Position numbers and translations under genes: made by a program | Shown: piece by piece, positions 23,779-32,077 of the stretch | Numbering within the stretch: position 1 is the stretch's first letter | How the letters are laid out: every line of letters starts with the position of its first letter | Origin: CAZEHO01 sp964511945 | GTDB taxonomy: Bacteria; Actinomycetota; Acidimicrobiia; Spongiisociales; UBA11373 | Length of the DNA: 35,380 bases | Reading direction: 5' to 3' | NCBI GenBank assembly: GCA_964511945.1 | Contig: CAZEHO010000033.1 | Coordinates: 1 to 35,380 of the forward strand | Notes under the pieces: model-generated | Seen by the model: the letters and a program-made list of their open reading frames with translations, nothing else | Database searches by the model: none | Told to the model about the DNA's origin: nothing

Positions 23779-24210
23779 GTGTTCGAGCACGACACCTATC
23801 GCGAGATCGCCAAAGCCTGCATGGAGCTGTGGGGCCAGCTCAAGTTCCGCGAGGCCTACATGACCTACTACGCAGAGGATGCGGTGAAGGTCGAGCCCCT
23901 CGCCTGGGGCGACCTGCCGAACACCACGGTCGGCAACGAGGCACTGGCGGACCACGAGGAGTGGCTCTGGGAGACCCAGGTGATCGTGAACTCGATCAAG
24001 GCCGTGGAAGGGCCGTTCATCGGATGCAACGGCTTCTCGGTGATCATCGAAAGCGACTTCATCATGCGGGACACCCAGGAGCGCCAGGTGTTCCGGGAGG
24101 TCGGGACCTACACGATCGAGAACGGGAAAATCGTGCGCGAGGAGTTTCAGTACGAGGAGCGCGAGCTGGACGAAGCTCTCGCCCTGTTCGCAGCCGAAGA
24201 GGAGAACTGA
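23779..24210 (+). CDS. Small NTF2/SnoaL-like protein
   Basis: The 143-residue protein starts at GTG 23779 with AAGGAG at correct spacing. The pattern fits an NTF2/SnoaL-type cone fold: an N-terminal helix (FEHDTYREIAKACMELWGQ), YMTYYAEDAVKVEPLAWGD, central ADHEEWLWE, then strands GFSVIIESDFIMRD and REVGTYTIENGKIVREEF. Such folds serve as small isomerases, hydratases, lyases or binding proteins; catalytic residues differ among families and no specific one was recognised. Its place between AOR and E1 suggests a partner in the same pathway, for example an isomerase or a substrate-handling subunit. Confidence 0.7.
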   Translation: MFEHDTYREIAKACMELWGQLKFREAYMTYYAEDAVKVEPLAWGDLPNTTVGNEALADHEEWLWETQVIVNSIKAVEGPFIGCNGFSVIIESDFIMRDTQERQVFREVGTYTIENGKIVREEFQYEERELDEALALFAAEEEN

Positions 24211-24255
24211 AGCCGGCCCATCAGCGCGGCCACACCGATGGGCAAGGAGGAACAC

Positions 24256-26319
24256 ATGCAGCAAGTGCTCGATGAACAGGGCCGGTTCACCGGCGACGAT
24301 CCCGGGTTCGGCGACGACCTCCTGATCGGGCTGTTCCGGTCGATGGTGATCGCCCGAGAGTTCGACAAGCGGGTGCTGCACCTGCAGCGCACCGGCCGGG
24401 TCCCGGCCTACTACCAGTGCTCGGGACAGGAAGCATCGGCGGCAGTGGCCTACGCGCTCGAACCGCAGGATTGGGTGGTGTCGTTCGGTCGGGAACAGCC
24501 GCTTCGGCTGGCGCGAGGCGTGACCATCGAGGAGGAGCTCGCCGTCTTCTTCAACGCGGTCGACTCGCTGTGGGATCCGGTCGAGCGGCGGATTACCCCG
24601 ATCTCCTCCACCATCGGTTCGCAGATCCCCCATGCCACCGGCGTCGCATACGGGGAGCGCCTGCTCGGCAACGACGCCGCATCGCTCGTCGTCTTCGGTG
24701 ACGGTGCCACCTCCGAGGGCGACTTCCATGCCGGGCTCAACTACGCCGGGGTTTGGAAGACGCCCACGATCTTCTACTGCCAGAACAACCAGTACGCCCA
24801 GTCGACGCCGATCGCCCTGCAGACGGCGGCCGAGACGTTGGCCCAAAAGGCGGTCGCCTACGGGTTCGAGGGAATCCGAGTCGACGGGATGGACGTTCTC
24901 GCGGTGTACTCGGCAGTCCGCAAGGCGGTCGAGAAAGCCCATGCCGGGGGCGGGCCGACACTGGTGGAGGCCCTGATGTACCGCTTCGCTCCGCACTCGA
25001 CCTACGACGGCGAGCCCGTGTACCGCACCCGCGAGGAAGAGGCGGAATGGAGAGAGAAGGACCCCCTGATTCGGATGCGGGCACTGGTGCAAGAGCGAGA
25101 GCTGTTCTCCGTGGCCGAGGAGGACGAACTGAAGGGGCAGACCGCCGCCGAGGTCGAGGCAGCGATCACTAAGTTCGAGGCAATGGGCCTCCCCGATCGG
25201 GATGTGCCCTTCCGCCACGTGTACGGGAAGGTCCCGGCCCATTTGGCTCGGGAGCTCGGCGAGGACGAGCGGGTGGCCGGCGAGCCGGCCACCCCGTTGC
25301 AGGCGGCTCCGATCCCCGATGAGGTTGCGCCGACCGGCGAGACGGCCAAGATGACGATGGTCGACGCGCTCAACGCGGCGCTGCGCTACGCCATGGAATC
25401 CGATCCCGCCGTGGTCGTGCTCGGTGAGGACGTCGGCATCGAGGGCGGGATCTTCCGGGTCACCGCGGGCCTCCTCGACGCCTTCGGAGCGGAGAGGGTG
25501 ATCGATACCCCGCTGTGCGAGGTTGGGATCATCGGGACTTCGGTCGGAATGGCGATTGCCGGCTTGCGGCCCGTCCCCGAGTTGGAGTTCGCCGGCCTGG
25601 GCTACACGGCGTTCGACCAGATCGTGTTCCACGCCGCCCGCTACCGATGGCGGACCCGGAGCAAGATCAACATGCCGATGGTCATCCGGGTCCCGGGTGG
25701 CGGCGGCCATGAAGGCTACGAGGGCCACTCCGACAACCCGGAGGCGATCTTCGTGCATACCCCGGGCCTCAACGTCGTCTACCCCTCAAATCCGTATGAC
25801 GCCAAGGGCCTGATGGCGGCCGCACTCCAAGCGGAGGACCCGGTCGTGTTCTTCGAGCCGATCGTGCAGTACTTCGTCAAGCAGGACGGAGTGCCCACCG
25901 GGCACTTCACAGTGCCGATCGGGAAGGCACGTGTGGCTCGAGAGGGAACCGATGCCACGGTGGTCGCCTACGGCAACGCGGTGAACATCGCCCTGGCCGC
26001 AGCCGATGCTCTGGAGGCAGAGAGCGTCTCGGCCGAGATCATCGACCTGCGCACCCTCAAGCCGTGGGACCGTCAGGTGGTCCTGACGAGCGTCGAGAGG
26101 ACCGGCCGCTTGGTCGTGGCACACGAAGCGACAGTGTACGGCGGCTTAGGGGGCGAGATCACCGCCGTCGTCGCCGAGCAAGCCGTCGAGTACCTCGAAG
26201 CGCCACCCGTCAGGGTGGGTCACCCCGACATGGTCTGGGGCCAGGCACGGATCGAGGCCTATTCGAAGCTGACGCCGGAAGAGGTCGCCGACGCGGTCCG
26301 GCGCACTCTGGAGGGCTGA
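24256..26319 (+). CDS. Fused alpha-beta E1 of a 2-oxoacid dehydrogenase complex
   Basis: ATG 24256 is used because AAGGAGG lies five bases before it; an in-frame ATG at 24238 would place that site inside the gene. The 687-residue protein joins the two E1 subunits. Residues ~20-320 are alpha: SGQEASAAVAYAL, thiamine-diphosphate motif GDGATSEGD at 148-156 closing with QNN at 176-178, and an APHSTYDGEPVYR loop. Residues ~355-687 are beta: VVLGEDVGIEGGIFRVT, DTPLCEVGIIG, EGHSDNPEAIFVHTPGL, VAYGNAVNIAL and a C-terminal VGHPDMVWG. It decarboxylates a 2-oxoacid and acylates the E2 lipoyl group. Branched-chain and acetoin/pyruvate types look alike; a branched-chain role is inferred from the neighbouring liv genes and Lrp regulator. 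E2 follows two bases after the stop. Confidence 0.9.
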   Translation: MQQVLDEQGRFTGDDPGFGDDLLIGLFRSMVIAREFDKRVLHLQRTGRVPAYYQCSGQEASAAVAYALEPQDWVVSFGREQPLRLARGVTIEEELAVFFNAVDSLWDPVERRITPISSTIGSQIPHATGVAYGERLLGNDAASLVVFGDGATSEGDFHAGLNYAGVWKTPTIFYCQNNQYAQSTPIALQTAAETLAQKAVAYGFEGIRVDGMDVLAVYSAVRKAVEKAHAGGGPTLVEALMYRFAPHSTYDGEPVYRTREEEAEWREKDPLIRMRALVQERELFSVAEEDELKGQTAAEVEAAITKFEAMGLPDRDVPFRHVYGKVPAHLARELGEDERVAGEPATPLQAAPIPDEVAPTGETAKMTMVDALNAALRYAMESDPAVVVLGEDVGIEGGIFRVTAGLLDAFGAERVIDTPLCEVGIIGTSVGMAIAGLRPVPELEFAGLGYTAFDQIVFHAARYRWRTRSKINMPMVIRVPGGGGHEGYEGHSDNPEAIFVHTPGLNVVYPSNPYDAKGLMAAALQAEDPVVFFEPIVQYFVKQDGVPTGHFTVPIGKARVAREGTDATVVAYGNAVNIALAAADALEAESVSAEIIDLRTLKPWDRQVVLTSVERTGRLVVAHEATVYGGLGGEITAVVAEQAVEYLEAPPVRVGHPDMVWGQARIEAYSKLTPEEVADAVRRTLEG

Positions 26320-26321
26320 TC

Positions 26322-27512
26322 ATGGCGCAGCAGTTCAACCTCCCCGACATCGGATCCGGCCTCCAAGAAGCCGAGATTGTCACCTGGCACGTCGAGGTCG
26401 GGGACACCGTCACCGATGAGCAGGTTCTGTGCGAGGTCGAGACCGAGAAGTCGGTCGTCGAAATCCCGGTGCCGTTCGCCGGCACGATCCTGCAACTGGC
26501 CGGCCCACCCGGGACTTCGGTCATGGTCGGCGAGTTGCTGGTGGTGATCGGGGAAGCCGGCGAGACGGTCGCCGAGGCGGCCACACCACAGCCCTCGGCA
26601 GAACCGGCGCCGACCGCAGCCGACACGCCCTTGGCTCCTGCGACCGCACCAGGTTCCCCGAAGCCGGGGGTAATGCCGGTCGTCCGGAAGCTGGCGAAGA
26701 GCCTCGGGGTGGACCTCGCCACAGTGGCGGGCACCGGTCCGGGTGGCCGGATCACCCGCGAGGATGTCGAGGCCGCCACCCCATCGCCTTCTGAGCCCGC
26801 AGCCCCGGCCGCGGCGCCGCAGCCCGGACAGCGGACCGAGCGTCGGCAGCGACTCTCGAAGCTGCGCCGCACCATCGCCGATCACATGACTTCACGGTGG
26901 CGTGAGGTTCCCCACATCTCAGGCCTGGTCGATGCCGACGCCTCGTCACTGCTGGCGACCCGCCGGGCAGTGGCAGAGCGGCTGGGGAAGCCGGTCCCGG
27001 TCGACGCGCTACTGGTCGCAGCTGTGATCCCGGCCCTCAAGGCGTTCCCCGCCACGAACGCGCTGATCGACGGCGACGACATCGTGCACCGCGAGTACTA
27101 CGACATCGGGGTGGCCGTCGGCACCGAGGAGGGTCTCCTGGTCCCGATCGTGCGCGACGCCGACAGCCTGGGTCTTGCCGACCTCGTGGACATCGTGACC
27201 GACCTCGTCACCCGGGCACGGAACCGCAGCCTGCGGCCCGACGAGATGGGTGACCAAACCTTCACGATCTCCAACCTGGGAGCGCTGCGGGGCCAATACG
27301 CCACCCAGGTGATTCCTGCCGGCACCACCGGGATCCTGTCGGTCGGCAAGGCACAAGAGCAGGCAATCGTAAGGAACGGTTCGATCGTCGTCGCACCCGT
27401 GATGGGTTTGTCGGCAACCTTCGACCATCGTGCTGTGGACGGGCTCGAGGGCATGGGATTCCTTCGCAACGTCGCGGACACGCTCGAAGAAATGAGCCTG
27501 CTTCTGGTCTAG
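26322..27512 (+). CDS. Dihydrolipoyl acyltransferase E2 of a 2-oxoacid dehydrogenase complex
   Basis: ATG 26322 lies two bases after the E1 stop. The 396-residue protein has one lipoyl domain (1-80) with lipoylated K43 in EVETEKSVVEIP, an Ala/Pro linker, a peripheral-subunit-binding domain (about 125-160: VRKLAKSLGVDLATVAGTG, GGRITREDV), a second linker, and a catalytic domain with KLRRTIADHM, DIGVAVGTEEGLLVP and the active-site FDHRAVDG (His and Asp). It transfers acyl groups to CoA and forms the core of the complex. Only one lipoyl domain is present, as in branched-chain E2s. No lipoamide dehydrogenase (E3) gene is in the window. It converges on the Lrp-like gene with a 10-bp gap. Confidence 0.9.
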   Translation: MAQQFNLPDIGSGLQEAEIVTWHVEVGDTVTDEQVLCEVETEKSVVEIPVPFAGTILQLAGPPGTSVMVGELLVVIGEAGETVAEAATPQPSAEPAPTAADTPLAPATAPGSPKPGVMPVVRKLAKSLGVDLATVAGTGPGGRITREDVEAATPSPSEPAAPAAAPQPGQRTERRQRLSKLRRTIADHMTSRWREVPHISGLVDADASSLLATRRAVAERLGKPVPVDALLVAAVIPALKAFPATNALIDGDDIVHREYYDIGVAVGTEEGLLVPIVRDADSLGLADLVDIVTDLVTRARNRSLRPDEMGDQTFTISNLGALRGQYATQVIPAGTTGILSVGKAQEQAIVRNGSIVVAPVMGLSATFDHRAVDGLEGMGFLRNVADTLEEMSLLLV

Positions 27513-27522
27513 CGCGGCGCCC

Positions 27523-28461
27523 CTACGATGGGATGAGGCCCGAGGACGCCACCGAGGGGTAGCTCTCGCGCACCGTCCGCAGGAAGGGCAGCGAGGTCAC
27601 GGTACGGATGCCGGGAATGGCCCGAATCCGGTCCGCCGTCTCCAGCGCGTGCTCCCGTGACTCGCAGCTCAGGTTGCCCACTGCGTCGTAGGGACCGGCG
27701 GTGATCGCCAAGAACGCCACCTCCGGTATCTCGGCGACCTTCGCCGTCGCTTCACGCACCGATCCCGATACCTCGAGGGTGAAGGCAGATTCCAATTCCA
27801 GGCCGAGGGCGACCCGATCGACGAGGCCGGTCACCGTGATTGCGCCGGTCTCCAGGAGTTGCAGCACACGAGCCCGAACCGCCGTCTCCGACAGTCCGAC
27901 CTTGGGCGCCAACTCGGCATAGCTCTGGCGACCGTCCTTCTCCAACTCGTGGACCACCGCCAGATCGAGCGCGTCGAGCACCGGCGAGTGCTCGGCGGTG
28001 GGCATGAACACCGACTCCTTGACCACCTGCAGATAGGTGACGGCTTCCACATCGGCGACCCCCGGATCGGAGCGCACGGCCTCGATGAGGTCGAGGAACT
28101 GCTCTTTCGAACGGCAGCGCAGCTCCACGACGACGTCGTAGCGCCCGGATGCGATGAACACATTGCCCACACCGGTGATCTCAGCGAGTTCTGCGGCAAT
28201 CTCCCGGCTGGACTCCCGAACCGACAACCCGACGATTCCCATCCACTCGATGCCGAGCACAGCCGGATTGACGATGGCGGTGATGCGGAGAATCCCGGAG
28301 TCGAGCAGGCGGTTGATCCTGCGGCGGACAGCCGTCTGTGAGAGCCCGACCTTCAACCCAAGAGCGGACTGTGAGGCACGGCCGTCGAGGTGCAGCTCAT
28401 CGATCAGCTGCAGATCAATCGCATCCAGCCCCTGTGATGCGATCGTCGCGTTGCCGACCAC
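27523..28461 (-). CDS. Tandem-duplicated Lrp/AsnC-family transcriptional regulator
   Basis: GTG 28461 has AAGGAG six bases upstream, giving 312 residues. The protein is two Lrp/AsnC units in a row: helix-turn-helix one (DAIDLQLIDELHLDG, SALGLKVGLSQTAVRRR), RAM domain one (GRYDVVVELRCRSKEQF), then helix-turn-helix two (DALDLAVVHELEKDG, LAPKVGLSETAVRARV) and RAM two (GPYDAVGNLSCESREHA). Single Lrp proteins are about 150 residues and bind amino acids or similar effectors in the RAM domain; a fused pair makes an intramolecular dimer. It follows livF by 16 bp on the same strand, so it is probably cotranscribed with this liv operon and may control it and the convergent AOR/E1/E2 operon. Confidence 0.85.
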   Translation of the reverse strand: MVGNATIASQGLDAIDLQLIDELHLDGRASQSALGLKVGLSQTAVRRRINRLLDSGILRITAIVNPAVLGIEWMGIVGLSVRESSREIAAELAEITGVGNVFIASGRYDVVVELRCRSKEQFLDLIEAVRSDPGVADVEAVTYLQVVKESVFMPTAEHSPVLDALDLAVVHELEKDGRQSYAELAPKVGLSETAVRARVLQLLETGAITVTGLVDRVALGLELESAFTLEVSGSVREATAKVAEIPEVAFLAITAGPYDAVGNLSCESREHALETADRIRAIPGIRTVTSLPFLRTVRESYPSVASSGLIPS

Positions 28462-28477
28462 GTCCCACTCCTTCCAG

Positions 28478-29200
28478 TCAGTCCTCCAGCGAGCCGGCCC
28501 CAAGATAGGCCGCCTCGAGCAGGTGCTTGCTCTCCATCAGGTGCGCCGCCGCGCCCTCGAGGACCAGGTCTCCGTGGCTCAACACATACGCCCGATCCGA
28601 CTGCGCGAGCGCCAGGTCGGTGTGTTGCTCGACGAGCAGCACCCCAGCCTCGGTTTCATCGGCAATTCGTCGCACCAGGGGCATCAGCTCCTCGTAGATG
28701 ACAGGCGCCAGCCCCAGGCTCATCTCGTCGAGCATCAGCAGCCGGGGTTCGGCGATGAAAGCACGTCCCAGCGCCAGCATCTGCTGCTCACCCCCCGAGA
28801 GGAGCCCTGCCCGTTTGCTCGCCAGCGACACCAGGGCTGGGAAGAACTCGAACGCCCGATCGACGTCCGGCCGTCCGTCACACGGCGCCATCAGCAAGTT
28901 CTCCCGAACCGTCATCTGATAGAGCAGGCCACGGCCTTCCGGAACGTGCATCACTCCACGCCGGGTCACCGTGTGCGCCAGCCGAAGCCTGGGGACCGGC
29001 TCACCGATCACTTCGATCGATCCCGCCATGACCGGAACCAATCCCGACACAGCCTTGAGGGTGGTGGTCTTGCCGGCCCCGTTGGGACCGAGCAGGCCGA
29101 CGACCTCTCCCGCATCGACATGGAGGGTGAGATCGCGAACGACCGCAACGCCCGCATACCCGGTGTGGACGCCGTCGATGGTGAGCAGCCGGTCGCTCAT
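28478..29200 (-). CDS. livF: Branched-chain amino acid ABC transporter ATP-binding protein LivF
   Basis: The 240-residue ATPase has Walker A GPNGAGKTTT, VMHVPEGRGLLYQMTVRENL (the PEGR segment typical of LivF), signature LSGGEQQMLALGRAF, Walker B LLMLDEMSLGLAP, and the switch VEQHTDLAL. The ATG at 29200 overlaps the livG stop (ATGA). It forms the ATPase pair with LivG of the second liv system. Confidence 0.9.
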   Translation of the reverse strand: MSDRLLTIDGVHTGYAGVAVVRDLTLHVDAGEVVGLLGPNGAGKTTTLKAVSGLVPVMAGSIEVIGEPVPRLRLAHTVTRRGVMHVPEGRGLLYQMTVRENLLMAPCDGRPDVDRAFEFFPALVSLASKRAGLLSGGEQQMLALGRAFIAEPRLLMLDEMSLGLAPVIYEELMPLVRRIADETEAGVLLVEQHTDLALAQSDRAYVLSHGDLVLEGAAAHLMESKHLLEAAYLGAGSLED

Positions 29201-29952
29201 CCCTCACCTCCACCCGACACGCCGAGATACGCCTTGCGAACCTCGGGATGGGCCCGGATCTCCTCCGGAGTGCCCACAGCGATCAGCCCGCCGTAGTTGA
29301 TCACGTAGATCCGATCACACACCGAGAGCACCAGGCCCATGTCATGATCGATGAGCATCCCGGAGATCCCCGACTCAACGACATCCCGCAACTGGCCACC
29401 GAGCCACGTGGTCTCCTCCCGGTCGAGGCCGGCCGCGGGTTCGTCGAGCAGCACGAGCTTGACGTCGCCGACTAGTGCGCGGGCCACCCCCACCAGCTTC
29501 CGATTTCCCTGCGACAGGTCACTCGGCATCCGGTGCTGGATGTCGGTGAGGTTCAGCACCGCCAGGGCCTCGTCCACCCGTTCGTCGGCCTCAGAGCCTC
29601 GGCCGTAGTAATCGCGGACGGCACCCAAGAAGGTGAGCTGCTCGGCCGCCACCTCGAGATTCACCCGGATCGATAGGTCGTCGAACAACTCGAGGGTCTG
29701 CCACGTCCGGGTCAGTCCGCGGTTGGCGATGCGATGCGGCGCCCAGCCGGTCACGTCGTCACCGTCGAAGGTGACCGTTCCCGTCGAAGGAACGAACCCG
29801 GTCACCGCGTTGATGAATGTGGTCTTGCCCGACCCATTGGGCCCGATCAGGCCTACCAGTTCTCCTGCGTGGATCTCCAGGCTGAGATGGTCGACGGCGA
29901 CCAGCCCTCCGAAGCGGACGGTGAGATCGGTGGTCTGCAGCAACGCGGTCAC
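29197..29952 (-). CDS. livG: Branched-chain amino acid ABC transporter ATP-binding protein LivG
   Basis: The start is GTG 29952, overlapping the stop of the permease gene by four bases; an upstream extension to 29991 is open but not supported. The 251-residue protein reads VTALLQTTDLTVRFGGLVAVD, quoted from TDLTVRFGG, with Walker A GPNGSGKTT, RGLTRTWQTLELFDDLSI as Q-loop region and Walker B LVLLDEPAAGLD. The switch is LIDHDMGLV. The ABC signature is LSQGNRKLVGVARAL instead of LSGGQ, a variant seen in some Liv-type ATPases. The stop overlaps the livF start. Confidence 0.9.
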   Translation of the reverse strand: MTALLQTTDLTVRFGGLVAVDHLSLEIHAGELVGLIGPNGSGKTTFINAVTGFVPSTGTVTFDGDDVTGWAPHRIANRGLTRTWQTLELFDDLSIRVNLEVAAEQLTFLGAVRDYYGRGSEADERVDEALAVLNLTDIQHRMPSDLSQGNRKLVGVARALVGDVKLVLLDEPAAGLDREETTWLGGQLRDVVESGISGMLIDHDMGLVLSVCDRIYVINYGGLIAVGTPEEIRAHPEVRKAYLGVSGGGEG

Positions 29953-32000
29953 GAACCCACCCCCTGTGCTTGTCGCCTCCGCTGCCTCCACGCCTTCAAC
30001 TTGGCGTTCTGCTCACGCCCGATCTCATCGACGCCGGCCGGATAGAAAATGACGGTCAGCACCAGCAACAGACCCGCCAGATAGGCCTCGTACTGCCCGA
30101 GGTCGAAGAACCATTCCTCGAACAGCACGATCCCGAGGCCGCCCGAGAAGAAGGTGCCGGCCCAGGCGGCACCCGACACGGTGGCGATCCCGCCAAGGTA
30201 GGCGAATGTCAGCAACATCAACGAGGGAAGAATGGTGAACCCATCGGCGCCGTAGCGGCCGAACTTGTACGCCGTGAGCACGCCCGCCACTCCGGCCAGG
30301 GCGGCGCTGATCACGAAGGCGGTGAGCTTGATCGACTGCACGTTGATACCGGCCGCAGCAGCCGCCCGCTCGTTGGCGCGAACCGCCAGCATCCGGTCAC
30401 CGAGTTTGCTCTGACGCAGCCGGACGATGCCGACGAAGACAATCGCGGTCACGATCAGGACAAACAGGCCGAACGACGGAGTCGGCAGCTTGCCGTCGTC
30501 GATGAAGAAGGGGGCGTTCACCCCGAAGTCGATTCCGAGAACGCTCGGACCCTCAACGACCGCGATGCTCTCTGAGCCGAACCAGTTGTCCGTTTTGAGG
30601 AGCAGCTCCTCGATGGCAACACCGGCGGCGAGCGTCATGATCGCCAGGCTGGCACCGCGAACCCGCATCGCCGGGATGGCAATGACGAAGCCAGACCCGA
30701 CCGCCACCACCACCGCCAGCGGAGCTGCAATGAGGAACGACATTCCGGCGTCCGTAGCGAAGGTGGCCACGGCAAACGCTGAGATCCCGCCAACGGCCAA
30801 CTGAGCGAGAGAGATCTGGCCGACAAATCCGGCAACCACGACCAGCGACAGGGCAAGGATCGCACCGATCATCGTGTTGGTCATTGCGCCGCGGTACTGG
30901 AAGGGCGCGAAGACGATCACTGCCAAACTGCCGACCAGCAGCACGGTCGTCATCCAGGGCCGCCACGGAGCCGGATGCGCCGTTGGGAGCCGCCCGACTT
31001 CCACCGCTCCACGAGATGGCAGCGCCTGCCCACGGAAGAGCATGACCGCAATGATCACCACCAGGGGCAGGGCCTTCTGGAGGTTGATCGATGGCACCCA
31101 CGAAAGCTCGATCTCCATGATCCGCAGCAGGCTCTGGCCCATCCCGATCAGCAAGCCACCCGCGGCCGCCATCCAGAACGAGGTGAACTGAGCCAACAGC
31201 GTTGCGGCCAGCGCGGGGATGATGAACAGGGTGAAGTTGATCGCGTTCAAGCCCGTCATCGGCGCCACCAGGATTCCGACCAATCCGGCCAGCATCGACG
31301 CCACAATCCAGTTGACGGCCGCCGTCCGGTCGGCGGACACGCCGAGGATCGTGGCCTTCTCTTCGCTCTCCGCCGCAGCCCGGGTGTTGAGCCCAAACAT
31401 GGTGAACCGGAACACGGCCCACAGGCCGACCGTGAGGACCACGACGATCCCCAACAGAATGAACCGATCGACCGGAATGGTTGCACCCAGCACGCTCCAC
31501 GACCCGTCTGGGAAGACGCTGTCGACGGGCTGGCGAGTCGAGCCGAATCGCAGCACGATCGCTGATTGCAGGATCAGCATCAGCGCAACGGATGCCACAA
31601 CTTTGGGAAGCGCCGGCTGGTAGCGCAGCGGTTTGAACACCAGGTAGTGGAACGCGGCTCCGATGAGTGCAGCCACGGCCATCGACAACAGCAACGCCCA
31701 CATCCAATGCAGCGGCCCTGGGAACTCCACGAAGGTGGGGAGATCCCAGAGTTGCCATTCGGCGCCAAACCATCCTCCCACCGCTTCGATCAGCGACAGC
31801 GGGTTCGGCAACGGAAGGATCGGCACTCGCCCATCGTTCGTGAGACCGGCGTAGGTGTAAGCGACGTACATCGCGATGGCGCCGTGGGCGAAGTTGATCA
31901 CCCCGGAAGCCCGGTACGTCAGCACCAACCCCAGCGACAGTGCCGCGTAGATCGCGCCGGCGCTGATGCCGAGCAGCGCGAACTGGATGTACAGATCCAT
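29949..32000 (-). CDS. Fused LivH-LivM branched-chain amino acid ABC transporter permease
   Basis: One frame of 683 residues holds both permeases. The first half (about 1-300) is LivH-like: LLGISAGAIYAALSLGLVLT, GVINFAHGAIAMYVAY, and the coupling loop GLNTRAAAESEEKATILGV. A short loop with Arg/Pro (about 325-350) leads to the LivM-like half: GFVGQISLAQLAVGGISAF, AIPAMRVRGASLAIMTLA, and coupling loop VRANERAAAAAGINV. The C-terminus (EIGREQNAKLKAWRQRRRQ) is basic and cytoplasmic. No frame break lies between the halves, and about 16-18 membrane helices are predicted by eye. A single-chain HM permease is known in some actinobacteria but differs from the separate LivH and LivM of the first system. 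No clear ribosome site precedes ATG 32000; it lies 77 bp after livK. Confidence 0.88.
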   Translation of the reverse strand: MDLYIQFALLGISAGAIYAALSLGLVLTYRASGVINFAHGAIAMYVAYTYAGLTNDGRVPILPLPNPLSLIEAVGGWFGAEWQLWDLPTFVEFPGPLHWMWALLLSMAVAALIGAAFHYLVFKPLRYQPALPKVVASVALMLILQSAIVLRFGSTRQPVDSVFPDGSWSVLGATIPVDRFILLGIVVVLTVGLWAVFRFTMFGLNTRAAAESEEKATILGVSADRTAAVNWIVASMLAGLVGILVAPMTGLNAINFTLFIIPALAATLLAQFTSFWMAAAGGLLIGMGQSLLRIMEIELSWVPSINLQKALPLVVIIAVMLFRGQALPSRGAVEVGRLPTAHPAPWRPWMTTVLLVGSLAVIVFAPFQYRGAMTNTMIGAILALSLVVVAGFVGQISLAQLAVGGISAFAVATFATDAGMSFLIAAPLAVVVAVGSGFVIAIPAMRVRGASLAIMTLAAGVAIEELLLKTDNWFGSESIAVVEGPSVLGIDFGVNAPFFIDDGKLPTPSFGLFVLIVTAIVFVGIVRLRQSKLGDRMLAVRANERAAAAAGINVQSIKLTAFVISAALAGVAGVLTAYKFGRYGADGFTILPSLMLLTFAYLGGIATVSGAAWAGTFFSGGLGIVLFEEWFFDLGQYEAYLAGLLLVLTVIFYPAGVDEIGREQNAKLKAWRQRRRQAQGVGS

Positions 32001-32022
32001 GCGTCGTTCAGCCTATGTGTTG

Positions 32023-32057
32023 CACCCGGGTGGGGCGCTGGCAGCCCCACCCAGGTG
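32023..32057. terminator. Stem-loop between livK and livHM, possible attenuator or RNA-processing hairpin
   Basis: Arms CACCCGGGTGGGGC (32023-32036) and GCCCCACCCAGGTG (32044-32057) pair over 14 positions with one mismatch around a 7-base loop. No T-run follows on the livK strand, so it is not a classic intrinsic terminator. Placed between the binding-protein gene and the permease gene, it could reduce read-through or protect the livK mRNA 3' end, giving more LivK than permease. Confidence 0.5.
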
Positions 32058-32077
32058 TTTGAGCCAAACCGTTTCGC

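Noticed and set aside
24238..24255. Earlier ATG for E1
   Set aside because: The AAGGAGG ribosome site lies inside this segment, just before ATG 24256.
23716..25758. Long - strand open frame opposite the NTF2-like and E1 genes
   Set aside because: Its translation is Arg/His/Leu/Asp-rich without motifs; the + strand encodes clear E1 domains. It is a high-GC antisense shadow.
32023..32057. Classic intrinsic terminator after livK
   Set aside because: The hairpin is strong but no T-tract follows on the livK strand.
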